Assembly: GCA_051747425.1 (NCBI GenBank)
Contig: JBNJGD010000004.1
Span: 93,071 to 157,070, forward strand
Direction of reading: 5' to 3'
Length of the DNA stretch: 64,000 bases
Source: HTCC5015 sp051747425
Lineage (GTDB): Bacteria > Pseudomonadota > Gammaproteobacteria > HTCC5015
The notes below the pieces were generated by a model, which did no database searches, was not told where the DNA came from, and worked only from the letters and a program-made list of their open reading frames with translations. The stretch's first letter is position 1; each line of letters begins with the position of its first letter. This document shows, piece by piece, positions 24,949 through 32,232 of the stretch. The position numbers and the translations under genes were made by a program.

Positions 24949-25203
24949 CATTGCGAGCCCAAGGCGAAGCAATCTGCGTAAGACAAGCGGTAGGGTGCGG
25001 TAGGAGCGGCGACCCCGCCACCCACGTAGGTCGGACTTCAGTCCGACAGTGCCCCGTCATCGCGAGGAGGAGAAGCCGACGCGGCGATCTGCCGAACAAA
25101 GAATTTACCTGCGGGAATAAAACACAGAGCCCCCAGAGGCCACAGAGCACACCGAGTTTTTCCGGCGTCATCACCGGAAGCCGCAAAGCGGCTATCCGGA
25201 ATC
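24949..25203. repeat. Repeat cluster between the fad operon and hicA
   Basis: A GTCATTGCGAG-type repeat (24949-24980), a degenerate REP (25001-25020), a GTAGGTCGGAC/GTCCGAC REP (25026-25047), a second GTCATCGCGAG-type copy (25057-25097), a CACAGAG array (25122-25158) and a CCGGAAGCCGC palindrome (25179-25203). The 500-nt spacer 24749-25248 contains no gene; its ends hold fad and hicA regulatory sites. Confidence 0.75.
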
Positions 25204-25213
25204 ACCCACGACC

Positions 25214-25242
25214 TTGCCTAAAGTACACATCGTGTGTATATT
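25214..25242 (+). promoter_or_regulatory. hicAB promoter with overlapping operator
   Basis: -35 TTGCCT (25214-25219), 17-nt spacer, -10 TATATT (25237-25242). A perfect palindrome TACACA-TCG-TGTGTA (25224-25238) covers the spacer and the -10 edge, the expected place for repression by HicB. Expected transcription start (25248-25250) coincides with the hicA ATG, so the message may be leaderless. Confidence 0.7.
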
Positions 25243-25248
25243 TAACCA

Positions 25249-25440
25249 ATGGATAGCCGAACGCTTCTCAAGGAACTGAGAAAGGACGGGTGGGTTGTGG
25301 TGCGCTCTCGAGGCAGCCACCACCAGCTAAAACACCCGATCAAGAAGGGGCTTGTCACGCTCCCCCACCCCAAAAAAGAGCTTCCGAAGGGCACCGTGGC
25401 AAGCATTAAAAGACAAGCCGGTCTGCAGGCCCGGAGGTAA
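25249..25440 (+). CDS. hicA: HicA-family mRNA interferase toxin
   Basis: 63 residues with the double-stranded-RNA-binding-like HicA fold pattern: an N-terminal helix KELRKDGW, a strand VVVRSRGSHHQLKHP with the catalytic His24 after Gly-Ser, then VTLPHPKKELPKGTVASIKRQAGL. HicA cleaves mRNA when not bound by HicB. Followed after 2 nt by hicB. Toxin before antitoxin is the usual hicAB order. Confidence 0.93.
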   Translation: MDSRTLLKELRKDGWVVVRSRGSHHQLKHPIKKGLVTLPHPKKELPKGTVASIKRQAGLQARR

Positions 25441-25442
25441 GC

Positions 25443-25847
25443 ATGTTAATTCCAGTCGCCATTCACAAAGAGAAAGACAGCGCCTACGGAGTCATCGTGC
25501 CCGACCTGCCCGGCTGCCACTCTGCCGGAGACACACTGGACGAAGCCATTGAAAACGCCCGGGAGGCCATCGAGTTTCACATCGAAGGGCTGATTCTGGA
25601 GAGCGAGCCCCTGCCGGAATGGCATCCACTCCAACACCACAAACAGTCCGGCCAGTACGAAGACGCCGAAGCCTGGGTCCTCATCGACCTGGACCTCACC
25701 AAATACTCCAGCGCCATCAAGCGCATCAATATCACAGTGCCCGAATTCGTACTGAACCAAATCGATCAATACTCCAAATCCGTCGGCAAATCCCGCTCCA
25801 GCGTCCTCACCGAAGGCGCCCTGCAACTGGTCACCCGCAAACAATAA
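25443..25847 (+). CDS. hicB: HicB-family antitoxin
   Basis: 134 residues. The N-terminal half is the degenerate RNase H-like HicB domain (VIVPDLPGCHSAGDTLDEAIENAREAIEFHIEGL), which binds HicA. The C-terminal part (RINITVPEFVLNQIDQYSKSVGKSRSSVLTEGA, about residue 95 on) is a ribbon-helix-helix DNA-binding domain, so this antitoxin probably represses through the palindrome at 25224-25238. Confidence 0.93.
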   Translation: MLIPVAIHKEKDSAYGVIVPDLPGCHSAGDTLDEAIENAREAIEFHIEGLILESEPLPEWHPLQHHKQSGQYEDAEAWVLIDLDLTKYSSAIKRINITVPEFVLNQIDQYSKSVGKSRSSVLTEGALQLVTRKQ

Positions 25848-25860
25848 TTCGAACCTACCT

Positions 25861-26066
25861 GTAGGTCGGACTTCAGTCCGACAAGGTACTGGCCTACAAG
25901 AATAAAAACACAGAGCACCCAGAGGCCACAGAGAGCACAGAGTTTTTCGGCGTCATTCCGGAAGCCGCCCAGCGGCTATCCGGAATCTCCCCTCCAATGC
26001 CCGGCGAAAAGCCGAAACCACCTATCCCTCCCCTCTCCCATTTCGGGAGAGGGGCCGGGGAAGAGG
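25861..26066. repeat. Repeat cluster after hicB
   Basis: A GTAGGTCGGAC/GTCCGAC REP (25861-25882), a CACAGAG array (25907-25942), a TTCCGGAAGCCGC...CCGGAAT palindrome (25954-25986) and a CCCCTCTCCC...GGGAGAGGGG palindrome (26028-26056). This closes the hicAB segment; facing cluster 24949-25203 lies on its other side. Confidence 0.7.
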
Positions 26067-26125
26067 GCAAACGACACAAACTGACGCAAAGCCGTCTAAA
26101 CTGGAACAAAACGGGAGGAAACGCC

Positions 26126-26446
26126 ATGAACGAACTGGAAACCCTCAAACTGAAACACTTCCAAAGAGCCATCGCCCGCGCCCGGGAAGAAATCGGCGAC
26201 ACCTACAGCACCGGCAGCTTCAGCGACGCCAAATCCGCCATCTACGCCCTGCCCAATGTGCTGGACAGGCTGGGCCTGGCCGACTTCGCCCTCCACGACG
26301 AACTCAAGGCCCTGGCCCGGGAATGCTGGGACGCCATGCACCGCACCGAAGACGGCGGCGACGATGTCTACGCCAGAGCCGGCCGCTGCGGGCAGGCAGT
26401 AGGCGTGTTAATGAGAAGAGTCGAAGCGATACTGGAAGCCGGATAA
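26126..26446 (+). CDS. Hypothetical protein
   Basis: 106 residues, all-helical by pattern, with a central ALPNVLDRLGLADFALHDELKALARECWDAM. No family recognised. The ATG at 26126 has GGGAGG 8 nt upstream, and GC content and codon use match the host, so a real gene is likely. Confidence 0.6.
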   Translation: MNELETLKLKHFQRAIARAREEIGDTYSTGSFSDAKSAIYALPNVLDRLGLADFALHDELKALARECWDAMHRTEDGGDDVYARAGRCGQAVGVLMRRVEAILEAG

Positions 26447-26634
26447 CCTCCACTCCCTTGATTCATCAACAGCACCTCCTGTGCTAAATTAAAACCTGAA
26501 TGGCAGGGAAACACCTGAATTACAGCACTTCCCCAAAATATTTCGAATAAAAACAAGACACTACGGAAAATGTACTCCCTACTTTAACGGCCTGGCGGCC
26601 GCGAACTTAACTGTTATGTACTAATCACCACCAA

Positions 26635-26913
26635 ATGGAAATGAATATGAAAGAGTCAAAGAGCTACAACGACCTACCCTCTTACATTCTTGTCATATTA
26701 GGCTTTTGCTCAACATTTGTTGCGTCTTATAGCGGGTGGATTCTTGGCAAGGGTACGCCTATGTTTTACGAAACGGCCGTTCAAGCTCAGTCTCTAGGTA
26801 TTAAGGGTAGTGTCGTTGCCTTAATGTTGGTAAGCGTATTTTTAATATTTTCTTGCTTTTCATTTATTGCAAATACATGCCGTAAAACTCTACAAGAGCG
26901 GCATTTTGCTTAG
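26635..26913 (+). CDS. Small membrane protein in a cassette-like, AT-rich segment
   Basis: 92 residues with two hydrophobic helices (about residues 15-37 and 55-80). Base composition is clearly more AT-rich than the host and no close ribosome-binding site is visible; an ATG at 26647 with GGA upstream is an alternative start. It is followed immediately by an attC-like site (26915-27010) and preceded by a degenerate GTTATGT at 26613-26619, as expected for an integron gene cassette. Function unknown. Confidence 0.5.
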   Translation: MEMNMKESKSYNDLPSYILVILGFCSTFVASYSGWILGKGTPMFYETAVQAQSLGIKGSVVALMLVSVFLIFSCFSFIANTCRKTLQERHFA

Positions 26914-26914
26914 C

Positions 26915-27010
26915 GCATAACAACTGGCTCAATTTTTCCGGGCGCATTAACGCGCCATTCGCCGGACAGCCCACACTACGTTTCGGCTGCCGTTTAGCAA
27001 ATCGTTAGAT
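26915..27010. other. attC-like recombination site
   Basis: Begins GCATAAC two bases after the stop of the preceding gene and ends GTTAGAT (27004-27010), which fits the GTTRRRY core of integron attC sites. The ends are imperfect inverted repeats (TAACAACTGGCTCAA against TAACGATTTGCTAAA on the other strand), and the centre forms a GGCGC/GCGCC hairpin. At 96 bp it is within the attC size range. No integrase gene is in the window. The left end deviates from RYYYAAC at one position. Confidence 0.45.
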
Positions 27011-27023
27011 TCTTGGGTATGTC

Positions 27024-27482
27024 ATGGAGTTATCTACAGCTCAAATAGGCAAATGCGGTGAACTTCTAGTTCAGTACCGTCTCCTTTTATGCGGGATAGA
27101 GTCTGCTCCAATGAGCACCGACACAGGCGTTGATCTTGTTGCTTTCTCACCCAAGGATGGAGACGCTCGAACAATACAGGTGAAGAGCAATCATAAAGCG
27201 AAACCGGGTGGTGGCGCCGGTAAGGCCGCTCTTGATTGGTGGCTACGTGAGGATTCTCCCGCTGAGCTTGTCGCTTTTGTTGATCTATCTAGCGAACAAG
27301 TCTGGCTAATGACCCACGCAGAGGTTGTGCAATTCGCACAACAACGATCAGGAGGCCGTTTTCATTTGTATATGTATACTGACCCAACGGCACAACCAAG
27401 GAAGAAGGAGCGTCTGAGCCATCAATGGGAATTCCAGCGATTTCTTCTTGAGAATCATGTGCACAACACATTTAAAATTTAA
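27024..27482 (+). CDS. PD-(D/E)XK nuclease-like protein
   Basis: 152 residues. The N-terminus follows the restriction-endonuclease-like core: helix with GKCGELLVQYRLLLCG (Glu near residue 13), then TDTGVDLVAF (Asp) and the strand TIQVKSNHK (Q-x-K in place of E-x-K). The rest is mixed alpha/beta with conserved-looking Trp residues. The ATG comes 13 nt after the attC-like core, a cassette-type spacing, and the type I R-M operon follows 86 nt downstream. It could be a solo nuclease or defence protein. GC content lower than host. Confidence 0.6.
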   Translation: MELSTAQIGKCGELLVQYRLLLCGIESAPMSTDTGVDLVAFSPKDGDARTIQVKSNHKAKPGGGAGKAALDWWLREDSPAELVAFVDLSSEQVWLMTHAEVVQFAQQRSGGRFHLYMYTDPTAQPRKKERLSHQWEFQRFLLENHVHNTFKI

Positions 27483-27568
27483 CCAGTACAGGGCAAGCCA
27501 GTGATACTTATCACATCGCACACCTGCTGCTTGCACGATACATACAACTAGAGAAAACAGGGTAAACA

Positions 27569-29668
27569 TTGAATAAAGAACAATTGAAGCAACTGGAAGA
27601 CGACCTCTGGGCCGCGGCAGACAACCTGCGCGCCAATTCAGATCTCAAAGCCTCGGAATACAGCACGCCCGTACTGGGGCTGATCTTCCTCAAGTTTGCC
27701 GATATCAACTACCGGCGCCATGAAGAAGCCATTCTCAAGGAATACCAGAAGCTCAAAGGCGGTCGCCGGGAAAAGTCGCTGAATGAAATCGCGGTGGCCA
27801 AGTGCGGCTTTTACCTGCCGGATCATGCCCGCTACAGCCACCTGCTCAACCTGCCCGAGAGCCAGGACATCGCCAAGGCCATTGAAAAAGCGATGGAGGC
27901 CATCGAGGAGTACAAGCCCGAGCTGCAGGGCAGCCTGCCCAAGGACGAGTATTACCGGCTGACCCGCACCCAGGAAACCAAACTGCTGCCCTTTGATCTG
28001 CTGCGTCAGTTCGACAATATCCCGGACGACGCCACCGGTGATGTTTTTGGGCAAATCTATGAATACTTCCTGGGCAAGTTTGCCCTGTCCGAGGGCCAGG
28101 GCGGGGGGGAGTTCTTTACCCCGCGTTCCGTGGTGCGGCTGATGGTGGAAATCATCGAGCCCCACGGCGGCACCGTGTTCGACCCCGCCTGCGGCTCCGG
28201 CGGCATGTTTGTGCAATCGGCGCAGTTTATTGAAAAGCACAAAGAAGAGTACGAAGCCCAGGGTGAAGACACCAGCGTGTTTGTCTCCGGGCAGGAAAAA
28301 AGCTCGGAAACGGTCAAGCTGGCGCGCATGAATCTGGCGGTCAACGGCCTGCGCGGGCAGATTCTGCAGGGCATCTCCTATTACGACGATCACTTCGATT
28401 CTTTCGGCCATTTTGACTACGTACTGGCCAATCCGCCGTTCAATGTCGATGAAGTGTCGCTTTCCGGGGTGGAAAAAGACCCGCGCTTCAACACCTACGG
28501 CATCCCGCGCAAAAAGACCAAGGCGAAAAAATCCGAACAGGGCAAGGAGACGGTGCCCAACGCCAACTATTTGTGGATCAACCTGTTCGCCACTTCGCTG
28601 CGCGAGCCGGACCACAAGCACCCCGGTGGCCGGGCAGCACTGGTCATGGCCAACTCCGCCTCGGATGCGCGCCACTCCGAGGCGGATATCCGTAAGACGC
28701 TGATCGAAAACAATCTCATCTACGGCATGCTCACCCTGCCGTCGAACATGTTCTACACCGTCACCTTGCCTGCCACTCTGTGGTTCTTCGATAAGGGCAA
28801 GACGGACGAGCGCATCCTGTTTATCGATGCGCGCAATATCTTTACTCCTATCGACCGCGCTCACCGCGAATTCTCGGAAGAGCAGATCCAGAACATCGCC
28901 ATGATCAGCCGCCTGCACAAGGGCCGCCGCGAAGAGTTTATTGCGCTTATCGATCGCTATTTCGAGCAGGGCATGGCGCGCCTGGCGGAGAACCAGAAAC
29001 AGGTGGAGTCGGTGGCCGAACAACTATTGGCGGTTTTAGATGATAAGGCTGGTGAACAAGCCGTGGCCAGTTTGGTGGACACCTGGAAAGGCCTCGCGCC
29101 CCTGCAAAAAGCCTGGGCCGCCTACCAGAAAAAACACACGGCCAAGGCAACGGCCGATAAAAAGAACTGCGCCCAGCACGAGCTGCGAGCCACCTTCGAT
29201 CCCTTCTTCACCGCCCTGCACGACAACCTTAAACAGATCGACAAGGCCGTGCGCCGACACGAAAAAGCCCAGGCGGAGGCCGCCAAACAGGCCAGCAAAC
29301 GCCAGAGCAGTGATCGCGCCACCCGGCAACTGAGAGCCGCGCTGGAAGAACTGCATAAGGAAGTGAAAAACGCCGAAAGCAGCTTTGGCCATATTCTCTG
29401 GTTGCAGGAACGCTTCCCCGAGGCGCAATACGAGGATGTGACCGGTCTGTGCAAACTGGCCGATCTGGACGAAGTGAAAGAGCAGGACTATTCGCTGAAT
29501 CCGGGGCGCTATGTGGGGGTGGTGATTGAGGAGGACGGTAAGACGGAGGAGGAGTTTGTGGATGAGTTTCTGAGCTTAGAGACTCAACTAAATGAACTGA
29601 CTGAATCCGCTAAGGGGTTAGAGAATATAATCTCTGCTAATATTAGATCAATCACGGGCGAAGCATGA
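27569..29668 (+). CDS. hsdM: Type I restriction-modification DNA methyltransferase subunit M
   Basis: A 699-residue N6-adenine methyltransferase. The N-terminal HsdM helical domain leads to the SAM-binding motif FDPACGSGGMF (~residue 205) and catalytic NPPF (~residue 288). It is longer than the ~500-550 residues common in the family: residues ~480-650 form a charged, Lys/Glu/Ala-rich extension with coiled-coil character. The start is a TTG at 27569 with GGG upstream. Its 3' end overlaps hsdS by 4 nt (ATGA). Confidence 0.94.
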   Translation: MNKEQLKQLEDDLWAAADNLRANSDLKASEYSTPVLGLIFLKFADINYRRHEEAILKEYQKLKGGRREKSLNEIAVAKCGFYLPDHARYSHLLNLPESQDIAKAIEKAMEAIEEYKPELQGSLPKDEYYRLTRTQETKLLPFDLLRQFDNIPDDATGDVFGQIYEYFLGKFALSEGQGGGEFFTPRSVVRLMVEIIEPHGGTVFDPACGSGGMFVQSAQFIEKHKEEYEAQGEDTSVFVSGQEKSSETVKLARMNLAVNGLRGQILQGISYYDDHFDSFGHFDYVLANPPFNVDEVSLSGVEKDPRFNTYGIPRKKTKAKKSEQGKETVPNANYLWINLFATSLREPDHKHPGGRAALVMANSASDARHSEADIRKTLIENNLIYGMLTLPSNMFYTVTLPATLWFFDKGKTDERILFIDARNIFTPIDRAHREFSEEQIQNIAMISRLHKGRREEFIALIDRYFEQGMARLAENQKQVESVAEQLLAVLDDKAGEQAVASLVDTWKGLAPLQKAWAAYQKKHTAKATADKKNCAQHELRATFDPFFTALHDNLKQIDKAVRRHEKAQAEAAKQASKRQSSDRATRQLRAALEELHKEVKNAESSFGHILWLQERFPEAQYEDVTGLCKLADLDEVKEQDYSLNPGRYVGVVIEEDGKTEEEFVDEFLSLETQLNELTESAKGLENIISANIRSITGEA

Positions 29669-30972
29669 ATACTTGGAACACATTGACCATCGCGAGCCTG
29701 GGCAAAGTCGTAACCGGAAAAACTCCTCCTAGCGCTAAACCCGAGCAATTTGGTGACAAGTACCCGTTTGTTACCCCGTCAGATATTAAATTCGGAAACA
29801 AGAGTGCTGCGACAGAACGGTTCCTGTCTGGCCGCGGAGTTGAAGCGCACAAACGTATCCAACTCCCGAAGAAGACTGTATGCGTAGTCTGTATCGGGGC
29901 GACGATTGGTAAGGTCTGTTTTACTGACCAGCTCTCAATCTCAAATCAACAGATTAATTCAATTATTGTTGATTCAAAAAAACATGATCCAGACTTCGTG
30001 TTTTATATTGCTTCCCTTTTACGGGGTACCTTGGAGGCATACGCTGGCGGTGCTGCCACCCCGATTGTAAATAAGACTGCTTTTTCGAAGATCAAGCTAC
30101 GGGTACCCAATCGTTACGCCCAACGCAAAATCGCCGCCATCCTAACGGCCTACGACGATCTGATCGAAGTCAACAAGCGCCGCATTGCGCTGCTGGAAAA
30201 AATGGCCGAGGAACTTTACCGCGAATGGTTTGTGCGCCTGCGCTTTCCCGGTTATCAGGGCACCCGTTTTGTAAAAGGTGTGCCGGAGGGGTGGGAGGTT
30301 CTCGAGCTAAAAGAGTTGGTTGAAGATATTATCGACTATCGTGGATTGACGCCGAAAAAGCTCGGAGGACACTGGACGGACGATGGCATTATTGCTCTCT
30401 CTGCTTTGAATGTGAAAGCAGGAGAACTCATTCGTTTGGACGACTCAAAACGCGTATCAGAAACACTTTACGAACGATGGATGCGTAAACGGCTTCAGGC
30501 TCACGATATTCTCCTGACATCCGAAGCTCCGTTAGGTCAAGTCTACTTTCTGGTTGATTCCGAGCAATACGTTCTAAGCCAGCGTCTGTTTGCAGTCAGA
30601 GCAAACCAAGCTAAAGTGACGCCAGTCTACCTATATCAATATCTCCGTTACCCAATTGGTCAAGGCCAACTGCAGGTAAGAGCCACTGGCTCAACCGTTG
30701 GAGGAATAAGGCAGGCACTGCTTAAAAAAGTTGAAGTAATTGTTCCTACAGACACTTTAATGAAGAAACATGAAGAGTATGCACTTCCAATAAAGGAAGA
30801 GATTCATGCTCTTTGGAAGACAAACAATAATCTCACCAAAACCCGCGACCTCCTCCTCCCGCGCCTGATCTCCGGCAAGCTGTCCGTGGAAGACCTGGAT
30901 ATCCAGTTCCCGCCCAGCATGCAGGAAGGCACGGCGGAACAGGAGTCTCTGGCGGAGGCCCGCCATGCCTGA
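29665..30972 (+). CDS. hsdS: Type I restriction-modification specificity subunit S
   Basis: 435 residues with two target-recognition domains: TRD1 ~1-150 and TRD2 ~200-355. Each is followed by a conserved helical spacer (YAQRKIAAILTAYDDLIEVNKRRIALLEKMAEELYREWF after TRD1; TKTRDLLLPRLISGKLS after TRD2). The TRD coding parts are more AT-rich than the spacers, as expected for exchangeable domains. Directs both methylation and cleavage to a bipartite site; the site itself cannot be read from sequence. Confidence 0.93.
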   Translation: MNTWNTLTIASLGKVVTGKTPPSAKPEQFGDKYPFVTPSDIKFGNKSAATERFLSGRGVEAHKRIQLPKKTVCVVCIGATIGKVCFTDQLSISNQQINSIIVDSKKHDPDFVFYIASLLRGTLEAYAGGAATPIVNKTAFSKIKLRVPNRYAQRKIAAILTAYDDLIEVNKRRIALLEKMAEELYREWFVRLRFPGYQGTRFVKGVPEGWEVLELKELVEDIIDYRGLTPKKLGGHWTDDGIIALSALNVKAGELIRLDDSKRVSETLYERWMRKRLQAHDILLTSEAPLGQVYFLVDSEQYVLSQRLFAVRANQAKVTPVYLYQYLRYPIGQGQLQVRATGSTVGGIRQALLKKVEVIVPTDTLMKKHEEYALPIKEEIHALWKTNNNLTKTRDLLLPRLISGKLSVEDLDIQFPPSMQEGTAEQESLAEARHA

Positions 30973-31055
30973 GGCTGCCGTAGATATCAGCCCAGAACAC
31001 CGGCCGACCCCGGTGACTGTTCAAAACAACGGAAATCTGAGAAGATGCCGTATGA

Positions 31056-31085
31056 CCTGCTCAAAACAACCAAATATTGAGCAGG
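31056..31085. promoter_or_regulatory. Perfect 9-10 bp inverted repeat upstream of fic
   Basis: CCTGCTCAA (31056-31064) and TTGAGCAGG (31077-31085) are separated by 12 nt and flanked by one more A-T pair, 28 nt upstream of the fic ATG. It may be an operator for the winged-helix domain of the Fic protein, or an RNA hairpin uncoupling hsdS from fic; it lacks a T-tract for termination. Confidence 0.5.
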
Positions 31086-31113
31086 TTTGCCGCTAACCGT
31101 AGGAATCCATGCC

Positions 31114-32229
31114 ATGGTTCTGACCATCCGCGAACACTTTCCGCCCCGGGGGCCGCTGGAGACACCGGCGGTGCTACGGGCGTTGGTGGCGGCGCACCGG
31201 CATCTGGCCGAGCTGAAAGGTGTGGCGCGCAGCATCCCCAACGAGCGGCTGCTGGTGTCCACCCTGTCCCTGCAAGAGGCGCAAAGCAGCTCGGAAATCG
31301 AGAATATTATCACCACCCAGGATGCTCTCTACCGCTATCAGGTACAGCCCGGCTCGGTGGACCCGGCCAGCAAGGAGGTGGCCTGGTATGCCCAAAGCCT
31401 GGAGGTGGGTTTTCAGGCGGTGCGTGCCTCAGGGCTGTTGCGCCTGAGTACCATCCTTGAGGTGCAGGCCACCCTGGAGGGCAACGACGCTGGCTTGCGC
31501 CGCACGCCCGGCACGGTGCTGAAAAACGAGCGCACTGGCGAGGTGGTGTATCAGCCGCCCTCGCCGGAGCAGCTGCCCGCCCTAATGGAAGAGCTGGTGA
31601 GCTGGATTCATGCCGCTGATACCCCTGCTGAAAATGGCTTGGACCCGCTGGTGCGCATGGCGGTGATGCACCATCAGTTTGAGACCATTCATCCTTTCTA
31701 TGACGGCAATGGCCGCACCGGGCGCATTCTCAATATCCTGTTTCTGGTGCGCGCCGGGCTGCTGGACTCCCCCATTCTGTATCTGAGCCGCTATATCAGC
31801 CAAACCAAGGCAGAGTACTACGCCGAGTTGCAAAAGGTGCGCGAAACCGGTGAATGGGAAGGTTGGCTGCTCTACCTGCTGAACGGAGTGGCGGTAACGG
31901 CGCGCCATACCACTGCCCTGGTGGAGCAAATCGCCCGCCTGCTGCAAAAACAAAAACACGAGATTCGCTCCCATTACCGCTTTTACAGCCAGGATCTGAT
32001 CAACAATATTTTTTATCACCCCTATACCAAAGTGGCTTTTGTCGAGCACGACCTGGGCGTGTCGCGGGCCACCGCCAGCCGTTACCTGGATGAGCTGGCC
32101 AAAGGCGGCATTCTCGACAAGCACCGGCTGGGGCGCGAGAACTACTACATAAACCGCGAGCTGGTGAAGCTGCTTTTCAACCTGCCGCCCCTGGGCATGC
32201 CGCCTTTGGATAAAAAGGGAGCGCCCTGA
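31114..32229 (+). CDS. Fic-family protein with winged-helix C-terminus
   Basis: A 371-residue Fic protein. The active-site motif HPFYDGNGRTGR (His193) is complete, so AMP transfer (or a related nucleotide transfer) to a protein hydroxyl is expected. An N-terminal inhibitory helix S-x3-E-N (SSEIENI, Ser59-Glu63-Asn64) marks a class II self-inhibited enzyme. The C-terminal ~70 residues (GVSRATASRYLDELAKGGIL) form a winged helix. It lies between hsdS and hsdR, 3 nt before hsdR, so is co-transcribed with it. The ATG at 31114 is preferred, with AGGA upstream. Confidence 0.9.
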   Translation: MVLTIREHFPPRGPLETPAVLRALVAAHRHLAELKGVARSIPNERLLVSTLSLQEAQSSSEIENIITTQDALYRYQVQPGSVDPASKEVAWYAQSLEVGFQAVRASGLLRLSTILEVQATLEGNDAGLRRTPGTVLKNERTGEVVYQPPSPEQLPALMEELVSWIHAADTPAENGLDPLVRMAVMHHQFETIHPFYDGNGRTGRILNILFLVRAGLLDSPILYLSRYISQTKAEYYAELQKVRETGEWEGWLLYLLNGVAVTARHTTALVEQIARLLQKQKHEIRSHYRFYSQDLINNIFYHPYTKVAFVEHDLGVSRATASRYLDELAKGGILDKHRLGRENYYINRELVKLLFNLPPLGMPPLDKKGAP

Positions 32230-32232
32230 TCC

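Noticed and set aside
20989..25003. Long plus-strand frames over fadJ and fadI
   Set aside because: Antisense shadows of well-recognised beta-oxidation genes.
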